From Planctomycetota bacterium (GTDB lineage Bacteria > Planctomycetota > UBA1135 > GCA-002748355), in assembly GCA_002748355.1 (NCBI GenBank), contig PDSF01000036.1, positions 33,125-97,124 on the forward strand: DNA of 64,000 nt. Direction: 5' to 3'. Positions 54,529 to 63,999 of the stretch are shown in pieces. Position 1 is the first letter of the stretch; each line of letters opens with the position of its first letter. The notes under the pieces are model-generated. The model had not been told where the DNA came from. It saw only the letters and a program-made list of their open reading frames with translations, and searched no databases. A program made the translations under genes and the position numbers.

Positions 54529-56763
54529 ATGATGGACCCCGAGTTGATCGGCAGCTTCCTTGCCGAGTCTCAGGAGCTACTCGATGAGATTGAACCTCAG
54601 ATCATCGAGTTTCAGGAGTCGCAAAGTGGGGTTGATATCGAGGCTCTGAACTCGATCTTTCGGCTCTTCCATTCGATGAAGGGCAGTGCCGGCATTCTTG
54701 GTCTCGATCAGATTGCCGGGGTGACCCATGAGGCGGAGAGCCTTCTCGACCTCTTCCGTAAGGGCGTGTCGGAGATGCAAGCGGCCCATGCCGACTTGCT
54801 TCTCCGTACCCTCGATTTGCTTCGACAGTTGCTAGAGCAGGTCGAAAACAATGGGACGAGCGAAGGCGCCGAGGGGCAAGGGCTGGAGATTGCTGCTGAA
54901 TTAAAGGCCGCGGCCAAGCAGCTGGTAAGCGGCAGCCAGCCCGAAGAGCAGGTCGCGGCAAAAGCGGATGTTGTTCCTGATGATGGGGATGGAGCCCTCT
55001 TCATCTTGCCCGACGATGACGATGACGATGCCGAAGCGCCTGCTGAGAATCCTGCCTCGCCGCCTGTAGAAGCGTCGGCTTCAGAGGGCAATCCTGCGGT
55101 GCAGGAAGGGCCGGAATTCGTCATCAACGACGCTATGCGCAACTCTTTTGCGCACGAGGCCGAGGATCAGCTGGAAAAGGTCGAAACAGCTCTGCTCGAG
55201 ATCTCCAAGGATCCTGAGGCTAGTAAGGTTGCGGGGGCCAAGGAGGCTTTTCGCGCCATGCACAGCCTCAAGGGTAATGCGGGGTTCATGGGGCTTTCGG
55301 AGCTTGAGCGAGTCGCTCATTGCTTTGAGACCGCGCTAGAAAAGATCAAAGACGAGGAGATCGAGGCGACCGAGGCGCGGCTCACCACTCTTCTTGAACT
55401 CATCGACGTGCTAAGAGAGGCCAGCCTTGGGCTGGCCACGGGTGGTGACGGTTCGGTCGAGAGTGTGGAGGCCTTGGAACAGCGAATTGAGTCGGTCATC
55501 ACGGAGACTGCCGTTCCGATTCCTAAGCCGGCCAAGCCCAAGGTCGCGGCGCCCAAGAGCACCAGGGCCGAACCCAAGGCCGCAGCGCAGAACATTCGGG
55601 TGAATCTCGAAAAACTCGATGCGCTCATCAACCTTGTCGGTGAATTGGTCATCGCGGAAGCGATGGTGACCCGTCATCCGCATGTTGTTAGCACTGAAAT
55701 CGAATCCCTCGATCGTGCTGTTCATCATCTGCGTCGGGTTTCGCGTGAGTTGCAAGACGTCGCGATGTCGGTACGCATGATCCCGCTTGCCGGCACCTTC
55801 CGGAAGATCATTCGCCTGGTCCATGACCTCGGTCGCAAGTCAGGCAAGTCCATAGACCTCGAGCTCATTGGGGAGGAAACCGAAGTCGATAAGACAGTAA
55901 TCGAAATGATTTCGGATCCCCTCGTGCACATCGTGCGCAACTCAGCGGATCACGGTATCGAACCAGCATCGGAGCGAGTAGCCGCGGGTAAGCCCGAGAC
56001 TGGAACGATCACGATCGAAGGCCGGCACGAGGGTGGTGAAGTCTGGATCATTATCCGAGACGATGGACGTGGTCTGTGCCGAGAGAAGATCCTGGCGAAG
56101 GCCATTGAGCGAGGCCTTGTTGACGAGGCACAGGGTAATGAACTTGAGGATGATCAAGTCTTCAAGCTTATCTTCGAACCCGGGATTTCAACCGCGGCGA
56201 AGATTACCGACATCTCGGGTCGTGGTGTTGGTATGGATGTCGTGAAGAAAAACCTTGAGAAGCTCAAGGGAAAGATCGACGTGAACAGCCAGCCAGGCGT
56301 CGGCACGACCCTGATCCTTCGTATCCCTCTGACCCTTGCGATCATCGACGGGATGCTCGTTCGTGTTGGAGATGCTCGTTATACGATTCCGATGCTGTCG
56401 ATCCGCGAGTCGTTCCGGCCCGAGGAACACCAGATCACGCTGACGCCGGATGGGCAGGAGATCGTCCGGGTGCGTGAGGAGTTCTTCCCGGTACTACGGC
56501 TCCACGAGCGGTTTGGAAGGCAGCCTGATTCGGAAGAGTTGAAAGACGGAATCCTGGTCCTCATCGAAAACGACGGACGCGGCATTGCGATGCTTGTCGA
56601 TGAGATCCTCGGCCAGCAAGAGACCGTGATCAAAGGGCTCTCAGATTTCCTCGGTGACTCGGGAGGAGTCTCCGGATGCACAATTCTCGGTGACGGCGAG
56701 GTTAGCTTAATCCTCGACGTCATGCATTTGATGGAAGATCAAGCAGTCGTAGGTGTGAACTAG
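54529..56763 (+). CDS. cheA: Chemotaxis histidine kinase CheA with two Hpt domains
   Basis: Protein of 744 residues; AGGAAG precedes two adjacent ATG codons (54529 and 54532), either of which may be used. Hpt domain 1 has FHSMKGSAG with His48, and Hpt domain 2 has MHSLKGNAG with His245. They are joined by an acidic DDDDDD linker with Pro/Ala-rich sequence. A dimerisation helix (NLVGELVIAEAMVTRH), an ATPase domain (HIVRNSADHGIEP N-box, DDGRGL G1 and DISGRGVGMDVVKKNL G2) and a C-terminal CheW-like domain follow. A classical CheY-binding P2 domain was not seen. It phosphorylates the receivers encoded downstream. Confidence 0.95.
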   Translation: MMDPELIGSFLAESQELLDEIEPQIIEFQESQSGVDIEALNSIFRLFHSMKGSAGILGLDQIAGVTHEAESLLDLFRKGVSEMQAAHADLLLRTLDLLRQLLEQVENNGTSEGAEGQGLEIAAELKAAAKQLVSGSQPEEQVAAKADVVPDDGDGALFILPDDDDDDAEAPAENPASPPVEASASEGNPAVQEGPEFVINDAMRNSFAHEAEDQLEKVETALLEISKDPEASKVAGAKEAFRAMHSLKGNAGFMGLSELERVAHCFETALEKIKDEEIEATEARLTTLLELIDVLREASLGLATGGDGSVESVEALEQRIESVITETAVPIPKPAKPKVAAPKSTRAEPKAAAQNIRVNLEKLDALINLVGELVIAEAMVTRHPHVVSTEIESLDRAVHHLRRVSRELQDVAMSVRMIPLAGTFRKIIRLVHDLGRKSGKSIDLELIGEETEVDKTVIEMISDPLVHIVRNSADHGIEPASERVAAGKPETGTITIEGRHEGGEVWIIIRDDGRGLCREKILAKAIERGLVDEAQGNELEDDQVFKLIFEPGISTAAKITDISGRGVGMDVVKKNLEKLKGKIDVNSQPGVGTTLILRIPLTLAIIDGMLVRVGDARYTIPMLSIRESFRPEEHQITLTPDGQEIVRVREEFFPVLRLHERFGRQPDSEELKDGILVLIENDGRGIAMLVDEILGQQETVIKGLSDFLGDSGGVSGCTILGDGEVSLILDVMHLMEDQAVVGVN

Positions 56764-56812
56764 TCTTCCTTACCGCAACCAACAAAAGGAGCGGCTGCGG
56801 CCGTAAGCTTAA

Positions 56813-59170
56813 ATGAAGGTAAAGTGGAAGCTTGGTATCGTAGCAGGGCTACCGCTGGTCTTCTTTGCTGTTCAGTCGACAACCTCGGTAATCAAAGACC
56901 TCAATGATATTGGTGTTGTCCGCAATATGCAGGTCAACATCAATATGGTGCACAAGGCCGCGGACCTTATGGAATCCCTGCAGGCTGAGCAAGACTGGAG
57001 TATTCTTGCCAATGTAGGCGGTTGTGACCCTTCCGTCGTTGAGAAGGCGCGGCGCAGTACCGACAAGAAGATCGAGCCCTTCAGGATTGCTTTGGCCAGA
57101 AGTAATCTGAGTTCCGATCAAAAAAACATTGACTGGCTAAGCCCTGAACTCAGTGCTGCCCGATCCAATGCCTCCAAAACGGCGAAAGAGCCGGATCTTG
57201 GTTCGAGTTATTCCAAGATCATGAAGAAGGTAATGGACCGGGAGATCATAGCGATAAAGAGCAAAACTGGCAAGGGGTTTGGTAAGCGTGTTGGTTCGAT
57301 GCTCCTTCTGGAGGAATCCAAGGGGGCTTGTGGGCGCTTGCGGGCCAGTCTCTCTTCGGCTATTGCCAATCCTTCCAAACTGACCGTTGATAGACGGATC
57401 GAGCTATCTAGTTTACTTCGGGACAGTACTGCTAAGTTGAGGAGCCATGTGTTAGTGCTTGACAAGCAAGCCTTGGCAGACCTCAACGCGGTTCTCAGTG
57501 ACCCAGTACTGAAGAAGATCGAAGGAACCGTTGGCCGGATTCTTGATGACCAAAAAGGTTTAAGGATTACGAGTCGGGAGGCTTTTGATCTCTGCACCAA
57601 GCTCATCGGGAAGATGAGAAGGGTGACTGAGTCCGAGATGGCATCGATGAAAACGGGCATGAACAAAGTCGCCCTGAGCGATACCCGTCAGATTTGGTTT
57701 AGTGTAATCCTTCTGTTCGGATCGATACTGGTTATGGCTGTTGTCGGCTGGAAGATGGTACGCGAAATCGAAACGCCGCTTCTGGCAGGCATTGGCGTCC
57801 TTACAACTGTTGCGAAAGAAGGCGATACAGATTCGGATCTCTCTACAGTAGATCTTCAACGTAAGGACGAACTTGGCCAGATGGCCCAAGCGGTCAAGAA
57901 CCTAGTTACTTATGAGGCGCACCTTGCGGAAGCAGTACAGAAAATTGCAGATGGTGATTGGACAACGCAGATTACGCCTCGTTCAGAAAAGGACGCAATA
58001 GGGCAGGCTCTTAGCCGAATGCTCAGCAAAGTGAATGCAGCGTTGGCCTCGGTTCAGGAAATCGGCGAGCAGGTAAATGGAGGGTCAACCCAAATTGCTG
58101 CTGTCGCAGGAAGCCTGAGTGACGGAGCGAGCCAACAAGCTGCCAATCTCGAGGAGATCACTTCGTCAGTTACCGAGATGGGGGCCCGTACTCGAGAGAA
58201 CGCCGAGAATGCGGAAAAAGCCAGCAAAATCACCAGTGAAGCCAGTTCGAGTGCATTGAAGGGCGACAAGCAAATGCACGAAATGGTCAGCGCAATGGGC
58301 GAGATCGACGAGTCGAGCCAGAAGATCAGCAAGATTATCAAAACCATTGATGACATTGCCTTCCAGACCAACCTGCTAGCCCTCAATGCTGCGGTAGAAG
58401 CTGCGCGCGCTGGCAGGCACGGTAAGGGCTTCGCAGTTGTGGCCGAGGAGGTGCGTAACCTTGCCGGTCGCAGCGCCCGTGCTGCCCAGGAAACGTCACA
58501 ACTGATAGCGACTTCTACCAGCCGTGTCGAACACGGCAAGGCAATGGCCCGCCAGACTGCTGAGGCCCTTCAGGAGATCGTCGAGAGAGTCAGCAACGTT
58601 ACCGAGCTGATGCAGATGATCGCGGAGGCTTCCAATGAGCAAGCTGTTGGCATTTCGGAAGTGAGTGAAGGGCTTCAGCAGATCGATGTTGTGACCCAGA
58701 AGAACACTGCGAGTGCCGAGGAGACTGCCTCCGCTGTCGATAAACTATCGAAGCTGACAGAAAATCTCGAAAACGTGCTTAGCGGTTTCATCGTCTGTAG
58801 AGAAGGCCAATCAAGCCGAAGCTTAAGCTACGATTTCTCTACGCTGGATGCAGAAACGCCTGCCGGATTGACGCTGAAGGAATCAACTCCGGATGAATGG
58901 GCTCCGATAGCATCGAAAGCCGAGGAATCTACTGCGGAAGAAAGGGCTCCAATGGTTCTGAATCCGGATACAGGGACATCGGATACACCAACGCTGGATG
59001 ACTCGGCGCTTCCCGTATCCACAGGCGTAGGGCAGGTTTCAATCGATGATGTTCTCGCACCGCCGAGCCCTAGCATGAAGGGCGAGTGGGGAGCATCTCC
59101 CGATAATGTGAAAACCAACTCTGGTAAGAACTTCATTACTCTTGATGACGATGAATTCGGTCGATACTAG
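56813..59170 (+). CDS. Methyl-accepting chemotaxis protein with NIT-like sensor region
   Basis: Protein of 785 residues. A first membrane helix lies at residues 7-25, then a helical periplasmic region of about 265 residues whose start ([25 protein letters not shown]) resembles NIT nitrate/nitrite-sensor domains. The second helix is at about 294-316, followed by a HAMP domain and the signalling domain with the hairpin tip [23 protein letters not shown] and [20 protein letters not shown]. The C-terminal tail of about 130 residues is rich in Ser, Thr, Asp and Glu and lacks a CheR-docking pentapeptide. It senses an extracytoplasmic signal and controls CheA through CheW. GC content here is visibly lower than in the left part of the window. 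Confidence 0.92.
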   Translation: MKVKWKLGIVAGLPLVFFAVQSTTSVIKDLNDIGVVRNMQVNINMVHKAADLMESLQAEQDWSILANVGGCDPSVVEKARRSTDKKIEPFRIALARSNLSSDQKNIDWLSPELSAARSNASKTAKEPDLGSSYSKIMKKVMDREIIAIKSKTGKGFGKRVGSMLLLEESKGACGRLRASLSSAIANPSKLTVDRRIELSSLLRDSTAKLRSHVLVLDKQALADLNAVLSDPVLKKIEGTVGRILDDQKGLRITSREAFDLCTKLIGKMRRVTESEMASMKTGMNKVALSDTRQIWFSVILLFGSILVMAVVGWKMVREIETPLLAGIGVLTTVAKEGDTDSDLSTVDLQRKDELGQMAQAVKNLVTYEAHLAEAVQKIADGDWTTQITPRSEKDAIGQALSRMLSKVNAALASVQEIGEQVNGGSTQIAAVAGSLSDGASQQAANLEEITSSVTEMGARTRENAENAEKASKITSEASSSALKGDKQMHEMVSAMGEIDESSQKISKIIKTIDDIAFQTNLLALNAAVEAARAGRHGKGFAVVAEEVRNLAGRSARAAQETSQLIATSTSRVEHGKAMARQTAEALQEIVERVSNVTELMQMIAEASNEQAVGISEVSEGLQQIDVVTQKNTASAEETASAVDKLSKLTENLENVLSGFIVCREGQSSRSLSYDFSTLDAETPAGLTLKESTPDEWAPIASKAEESTAEERAPMVLNPDTGTSDTPTLDDSALPVSTGVGQVSIDDVLAPPSPSMKGEWGASPDNVKTNSGKNFITLDDDEFGRY

Positions 59171-59189
59171 GAAAAAAGAGGTTAGTTCC

Positions 59190-59729
59190 ATGCAAGATCC
59201 CGAAATCACTGACGAGTTCGACGGCGAGTTGGACGAAGATGCGCAGAAGAATCAATTTCTAACCTTTCAGCTTGGAACGGAAAGTTACGGGATTGCTATC
59301 TGTCATGTCCTCGAGATTGTAACAATCCAGAAGATTACCGGAGTACCGGATATGCCGCCCTATATCAAGGGGGTTATTAACCTGCGCGGGCAGGTGATTC
59401 CGGTCATGGACGTGCGGCTTCGGTTCAATATGGAGTTCCGGGAATACGACGACCGCACCTGTGTCGTTGTGGTCCAGCAGCAGGGACACGTAGTTGGCTT
59501 GGTCGTTGACACAGTTGCCGAGGTGAACACGATTCCCGAGGAGAATATCGCTCCTCCGCCTCGTTCTGGAAGAGGTGGAAGCGATCGATTCTTCGAAGGA
59601 CTCGGCAAAATTGATGAACAGATCAAGATCCTCCTCGACGTCGAGCGTTTGCTTGAGTCAGAGCGGGAGGCCTTCCTTTCTTCGGCTCCAGAAGCTGCCC
59701 AGGAAAGCTCAGCGCTCGGTCCGGTGTGA
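59190..59729 (+). CDS. cheW: Chemotaxis coupling protein CheW
   Basis: Protein of 179 residues. ATG at 59190 has AGAGG at a good distance and avoids overlap with the MCP gene. A short acidic N-terminus precedes the CheW fold: FLTFQLGTESYGIAICHVLEIV, ITGVPDMPPYIKGVINLRGQVIPVMDVRLRF, and VGLVVDTVAEVNTIPEENI. It links the receptor to CheA. The C-terminal 20 residues are an Ala/Ser-rich extension. Confidence 0.94.
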   Translation: MQDPEITDEFDGELDEDAQKNQFLTFQLGTESYGIAICHVLEIVTIQKITGVPDMPPYIKGVINLRGQVIPVMDVRLRFNMEFREYDDRTCVVVVQQQGHVVGLVVDTVAEVNTIPEENIAPPPRSGRGGSDRFFEGLGKIDEQIKILLDVERLLESEREAFLSSAPEAAQESSALGPV

Positions 59730-59741
59730 TAGGGGCGCGGG

Positions 59742-60596
59742 ATGGTTCTGCAAGCTTCACCTGGCTCGATTTCAGGGTGCCAGATTAGTGACCAAGAATT
59801 CGAGGCGCTGAGCCGGCTCGTTTACGAACGTGCGGGTATCCAGCTCCCCGAGTTCAAGAAGGCGCTGCTTGTCGGCAGGCTTCAGAAAATCCTTAGGACT
59901 AACGGCTTCAATAGCTTTAACGACTATTACAACTACGTGATTGGCGATGAAACGGGGGCTGCGCTATCCGAACTCATCGACCGGATATCGACCAATCACA
60001 CGTTCTTTTTGCGCGAGCCGGCACACTTCGATTTCTTCCGAGATCACGCTCTCCCTGAGGCTCGGGAACGTCATGCAAATGATCGAGACCTTCGGGTTTG
60101 GTGTGCCGCTAGCTCGACTGGAGAAGAGCCCTACACGCTGCAAATTTTGATGCGTGAGTTCTTTGGACAGGAATACTCACGTTGGAGTGCAGGTCTCTTG
60201 GCTACAGATATCTCTAGCCGCGTGCTTGATCTCGCACGGGAGGGGATCTACGACGAAGAGCAGGTTGCCCCCCTCCCGAAGCAATGGCTGCAAAAGTGGT
60301 TTCAGCAATTGGATTCGGAACACTTTCAAGTCAAATCGGAACTGCGCAGTGATCTGACGTTGCGGCGATTTAACCTGATGAATAAAAAGCTCCCATTCCA
60401 CAAACCTTTTGATGCAATATTTTGCCGCAATGTGATGATTTATTTCGACGCTGCGACAAAAGAAGATCTTGTCGGACGTCTCGCCGAGGCCCTTGTCCCC
60501 GATGGATATCTATTCATCGGTCACGCCGAGAGCATTGGCCGTAATCAGCCGTTGCTTCGATATGTTCAGCCTTCGACGTATCAAAGGATTAGATGA
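59742..60596 (+). CDS. cheR: Chemotaxis protein methyltransferase CheR
   Basis: Protein of 284 residues. The N-terminal helical domain (EFEALSRLVYERAGIQLPEFKK) precedes the SAM-binding domain with TFFLREPAHFDFF, VWCAASSTGEEPYTL, LLATDISSRVLDLAREGIY, and FCRNVMIYFD near the catalytic pocket. The C-terminal GYLFIGHAESI is typical. It methylates Glu residues of the MCP, opposing CheB encoded next. The stop overlaps the cheB ATG. Confidence 0.95.
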   Translation: MVLQASPGSISGCQISDQEFEALSRLVYERAGIQLPEFKKALLVGRLQKILRTNGFNSFNDYYNYVIGDETGAALSELIDRISTNHTFFLREPAHFDFFRDHALPEARERHANDRDLRVWCAASSTGEEPYTLQILMREFFGQEYSRWSAGLLATDISSRVLDLAREGIYDEEQVAPLPKQWLQKWFQQLDSEHFQVKSELRSDLTLRRFNLMNKKLPFHKPFDAIFCRNVMIYFDAATKEDLVGRLAEALVPDGYLFIGHAESIGRNQPLLRYVQPSTYQRIR

Positions 60597-61648
60597 TGTC
60601 TAAGCGCATTCGGGTCCTTATCGTCGACGACTCTGCCCTGGTGCGTCAACTTTTAAGTCAAGGGTTATCGCAGGACCCTTCCCTAGAGGTCATCGGAGCT
60701 GTTTCGGATCCGTATCAGGCTCGCGACGCGATCATGAAGCTTGATCCGGATGTGCTGACGCTCGATGTAGAGATGCCGCGTATGAGCGGTTTGGAGTTTC
60801 TAAAACGCTTGATGCCTCAATATCCGTTGCCGGTGGTAATGGTAAGCTCCCTAACAAAGCGTGGAGCTCGTACCACCCTCGATGCGCTTGACGCCGGGGC
60901 AGTGGATTTTGTCGCGAAGCCAAAGGCAAGTAGCCCCAGTGCTGTATCGCGACTGATGCAGGAGCTGAAAACGAAGATCAAGATTGCTTCGTCTGCGAAC
61001 GTTTCGCATTGGAAGGGCAAGAAGATCGCGGTATCGACGAATGTCATTCAGCGGGCTGCGCCTACGGGCGTGGAGGCGATCGCGATTGGGGCGTCGACTG
61101 GTGGAACCGATGCGACCAGGGTCGTCCTCGAACGGATTCCGCGTGGAGCACCACCTATTGTCGTCGTACAGCATATGCCGCCTGGGTTCACTCAGATGTA
61201 CGCGAAGCGTCTTAATCAACAATGCCCTAGCTATGTCTGCGAAGGGGAGAACGGACAGGAGCTGGAAACTGGATCGGTTTACATCGCTCCCGGAGGACTG
61301 CAGACACAGATTTGCCGGAGAAATGGGCGCCTTGTGCTCAATATTTTCGAAGGTGAATCCGTTCAGGGTCTGCGCCCTTCGGTCGATGTACTGATGTTGT
61401 CTTTTGCGGAGGTCTTAGGTAAGCATGCTGTGGGCACGGTCCTTACCGGCATCGGTCGGGATGGCGCACTAGGGCTCAAGGCGATGCGCGATAAGGGGGC
61501 GCGTTGCTTTTCGCAAGATGAGAACACGAGCATCGTGTTTGGAATGCCGCGGGAGGCGTACGCCAACGGTGCAGCTGAACGTCTCGTGCCGATTGATGAG
61601 ATGGCCGAGGTTCTTCTACGGGCCAAAGTGGGCGGTCATGATTCCTGA
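60593..61648 (+). CDS. cheB: Chemotaxis response regulator protein-glutamate methylesterase CheB
   Basis: Protein of 351 residues. The receiver domain has RVLIVDDSALVRQLL and phosphoacceptor Asp58 in LTLDVEMPRMSG. The methylesterase domain has AIGASTGGTDA with nucleophile Ser168, VVQHMPPGFT with the active-site His, and GIGRDGALGLKAM with Asp. It removes methyl groups or deamidates MCP side chains. ATG at 60593 overlaps the cheR stop; ATG 60596 is also possible. It overlaps cheD by 11 bp. Confidence 0.95.
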   Translation: MMSKRIRVLIVDDSALVRQLLSQGLSQDPSLEVIGAVSDPYQARDAIMKLDPDVLTLDVEMPRMSGLEFLKRLMPQYPLPVVMVSSLTKRGARTTLDALDAGAVDFVAKPKASSPSAVSRLMQELKTKIKIASSANVSHWKGKKIAVSTNVIQRAAPTGVEAIAIGASTGGTDATRVVLERIPRGAPPIVVVQHMPPGFTQMYAKRLNQQCPSYVCEGENGQELETGSVYIAPGGLQTQICRRNGRLVLNIFEGESVQGLRPSVDVLMLSFAEVLGKHAVGTVLTGIGRDGALGLKAMRDKGARCFSQDENTSIVFGMPREAYANGAAERLVPIDEMAEVLLRAKVGGHDS

Positions 61649-62150
61649 GACCGGAACGAAGACGAAGTGGGAGAATCTGGGGGTCGGCGATCTAGGCGCC
61701 ACGAGGCAGGCGGGTACCGGCCTAAAGACTTACGCCCTCGGCTCCTGTGTCGCTCTGATGCTTTTGGACCCCAAGACTCATTGCGTATCGATGGCGCATG
61801 TGGCGTTACCGGAATCCTCGATTGGACCGGAGCGGGCTAAGCAATACCCTGGGCACTTTGCAGATACCGCTGTACCGGCTCTATTGCAGGCGATGAAGCG
61901 TTCGGGCGCTTGTGGCGAGCATCGCCGATATATTGTCAAGATCGTTGGTGGAGCGAATGTTGCAGATCCAAAAAATACTTTCAATATCGGCAAGAGAAAT
62001 GCACTAGCTATCCGGAAGGCTCTTTGGGCCCAAGGGATGGGGCCTTCTGCAGAGGATATTGGTGGTTCGCTATCGCGGACCGTCAGTCTAGAGGTCGACA
62101 CCGGTATTGTATTTGTTTCGAGTCCCGGTCGGCCGGACTGGAGGGTGTGA
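61638..62150 (+). CDS. cheD: Chemoreceptor glutamine deamidase CheD
   Basis: Protein of 170 residues. ATG 61638 lies within the end of cheB. It carries the CheD catalytic pattern TYALGSCVALMLLD with Cys37, the following SMAHVALPES with the catalytic His, and IVGGANVAD and FNIGKRNALAI. CheD deamidates receptor Gln residues and in some bacteria works with CheC/CheX phosphatases; a CheX-like gene closes this operon, which fits that partnership. Confidence 0.93.
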   Translation: MIPETGTKTKWENLGVGDLGATRQAGTGLKTYALGSCVALMLLDPKTHCVSMAHVALPESSIGPERAKQYPGHFADTAVPALLQAMKRSGACGEHRRYIVKIVGGANVADPKNTFNIGKRNALAIRKALWAQGMGPSAEDIGGSLSRTVSLEVDTGIVFVSSPGRPDWRV

Positions 62151-62151
62151 A

Positions 62152-63006
62152 ATGGTTCTTGCGCCTGATATGCAAAAAGCAGTTGACACGCTTCGTCCAC
62201 TTTCGAGTGCTGCGCAGAGGTTGATTGCCCTGCTTGGGAACGAAGAGTACGAGATCGAGGATGTCATCCAAATTGTTGAGCTGGATACTACATTAACAGC
62301 TCGGCTTCTTTCCTTCGTGAACAGCGCCTCGTTTGGCGTGGGCGTAGAGATTTCAAGTATTCGCGATGCCGTACGCTTTGCTGGCGATAAGGTCGTTCTC
62401 GGGCTTGCGCTGCAGATTTGTGGGAGTGAAGTCTTCGGCCATGAGCTCAGGGCATATGCCTGCTCGGAGGAAGCTCTGTGGAGACACAGTCTTTTGGTTG
62501 CGATCGCTGCTCGTAACATAGCCAAAAGATATCTGTCCAATGAACTTGCTGGCGTAGCTTATACTGCTGGCATGCTACACGATATCGGTAAGGCCGTTAT
62601 CGTGAGCTGGCTACCGACAACGCCTAGTGAGGTGCTTGCAGCAAGGCCCTTAGATGCCACATCGTTTACTGATTTAGAACAGGAACTCGTTGGGACGGAT
62701 CATTCGGAGCTAGGAGCGGCCATGGCAAAGCATTGGTCGCTGCCTCGCAACTTATTGAACTGCATTCAGTTTCACCATAATCCTAAACATGCTCCTGCCG
62801 ACCTACAACCTCTCGTGTACGCCATCCATTTGGCTGACTTTCTGGCTATGATGAGTGGCGTTGGCACTGGTTTGGATGATATGCAGTATTCCATGGATTC
62901 GGGGTGTTACGATTTCATCGATATCTCTCCAAGCGAGGTCGATGAAATAGTGTTTTCTGCGACCGAAGAACATCGCAGGCTTTTGGGGTCTTTCAAGAAG
63001 GTGTAG
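62152..63006 (+). CDS. HDOD-domain signalling protein
   Basis: Protein of 284 residues with GGAGG before ATG. The HDOD fold starts at LSSAAQRLIALLGNEEYEIEDVIQIVELD and shows LTARLLSFVNSASFG, SIRDAVRFAGDKVVLGLAL and TAGMLHDIGKAVIVSW. The His-Asp-x-Gly-Lys stretch and a later HHNPKHAP are intact HD-type residues, which many HDOD proteins have lost, so phosphodiesterase activity is possible but unproven. Its position between cheD and a receiver gene suggests a regulatory output of the chemosensory system. Confidence 0.88.
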   Translation: MVLAPDMQKAVDTLRPLSSAAQRLIALLGNEEYEIEDVIQIVELDTTLTARLLSFVNSASFGVGVEISSIRDAVRFAGDKVVLGLALQICGSEVFGHELRAYACSEEALWRHSLLVAIAARNIAKRYLSNELAGVAYTAGMLHDIGKAVIVSWLPTTPSEVLAARPLDATSFTDLEQELVGTDHSELGAAMAKHWSLPRNLLNCIQFHHNPKHAPADLQPLVYAIHLADFLAMMSGVGTGLDDMQYSMDSGCYDFIDISPSEVDEIVFSATEEHRRLLGSFKKV

Positions 63007-63017
63007 GCGGGCTCCTC

Positions 63018-63413
63018 ATGAAACGTATTGTGATCGCCGATGATTCTGCTACTGCACGTATGTTCGTGCAGCGTTGCCTTGAGATCGCTGGCTTGTCTGA
63101 TGCTGAATTCGTCTTGGCTGGAAATGGGGTCGAGGCTTTGGCGGCGATGAGAGTTGCGAGAACACACCTTCTTGTTACCGATCTGACTATGCCCGAAATG
63201 GATGGCCTTGAACTCGTACGGCGAGTTGCGGCCAGCCCGAGGCTCAATGGGACACCTGTTCTCGTCGTTAGCAGTTCTACGAACGATGCGGTGCGGGATC
63301 AGTTGTTACAGGCCTGCGCTCATAGCGTATTGAAAAAACCCATTTCGCCTCCAGTTGTCATTGAGGCACTCGAGTCGTTGCGGTTCCTGGAGGAGGACCC
63401 CCTTGATTCTTGA
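63018..63413 (+). CDS. Single-domain CheY-like response regulator
   Basis: Protein of 131 residues comprising one receiver domain: MKRIVIADDSATARMFVQRCL with the acidic pair, phosphoacceptor Asp55 in LLVTDLTMPEMDG, the switch Ser-Ser-Ser near residue 84, and the conserved Lys in SVLKKPISP. It is the likely target of CheA phosphorylation and substrate of the CheX-like phosphatase encoded next, whose start codon lies inside its end. Confidence 0.93.
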   Translation: MKRIVIADDSATARMFVQRCLEIAGLSDAEFVLAGNGVEALAAMRVARTHLLVTDLTMPEMDGLELVRRVAASPRLNGTPVLVVSSSTNDAVRDQLLQACAHSVLKKPISPPVVIEALESLRFLEEDPLDS

Positions 63414-63855
63414 TTCGAAGGTTATGGAAGTCTTGGACGAAGTCGTCAGCCAAACACTGGAGGCGATGGCGTTCATGGTTGTTACGCGGGCAGAAGGCGA
63501 CAACGCTTGTTTGTCGTCAGATTCTCTGTATTGCTCTAAGGTTGAGATCAAAGAGCCTGTGTCTGGGGAATTCGAGCTTATTATGGAGGAGAGCTCGGCT
63601 AATAACCTCGCCAAGACAGTTTTCGCTAGCGATTTGGGTGGTGAGGAACTAGCTGCTGCGGCCTCTGATCTTCTGGCGGAGTTCGCCAATACGATGGCCG
63701 GTCGCCTTGCCGGGGAACTCGGGTCAAAAGAACAGCCCGTAGCACTGGGCTTGCCTATTATGGAACGGAGGTCTTTCGATAGTTCGGAGGACTGCGTGTT
63801 CTATGCCTTCGAAGATGGCCGCTGCTTTGGGGTGAGCTGCAAGGTGCAGAGTTAA
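63403..63855 (+). CDS. CheX-like chemotaxis phosphatase
   Basis: Protein of 150 residues. TTG at 63403 has GGAGGA five bases upstream and is preferred to ATG 63424. The start VMEVLDEVVSQTLEAMAFM and a Glu-x-x-Asn motif (Glu93, Asn96) in LLAEFANTMAGRLAGEL fit CheC/CheX/FliY phosphatases, which dephosphorylate CheY. The gene overlaps the receiver gene by 11 bp, giving a kinase-receiver-phosphatase set. Family assignment rests on this motif and context. Confidence 0.78.
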   Translation: MILDSKVMEVLDEVVSQTLEAMAFMVVTRAEGDNACLSSDSLYCSKVEIKEPVSGEFELIMEESSANNLAKTVFASDLGGEELAAAASDLLAEFANTMAGRLAGELGSKEQPVALGLPIMERRSFDSSEDCVFYAFEDGRCFGVSCKVQS

Positions 63856-63930
63856 CTTTGCAGCTGCTGCAACCCTAGACCTCTTCCGCAAGCTCGTGTT
63901 GCCTAGCCCTGAAATAAGCGCAAAAAAGCA

Positions 63931-63999
63931 CTGAGGCCCGCACTCGCTGCGCTATGCATGTGTTTACCAACAAAACGCATCGCCAGGAGGGGGCCTCAG
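63931..63999. repeat. Inverted repeat at the right edge
   Basis: CTGAGGCCC at 63931-63939 is an exact reverse complement of GGGCCTCAG at 63991-63999, separated by 51 nt that contain a partial inner stem (ATGC / GCAT). It lies after the chemosensory operon. A terminator or the end of a mobile element beyond the window are both possible. Confidence 0.45.
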
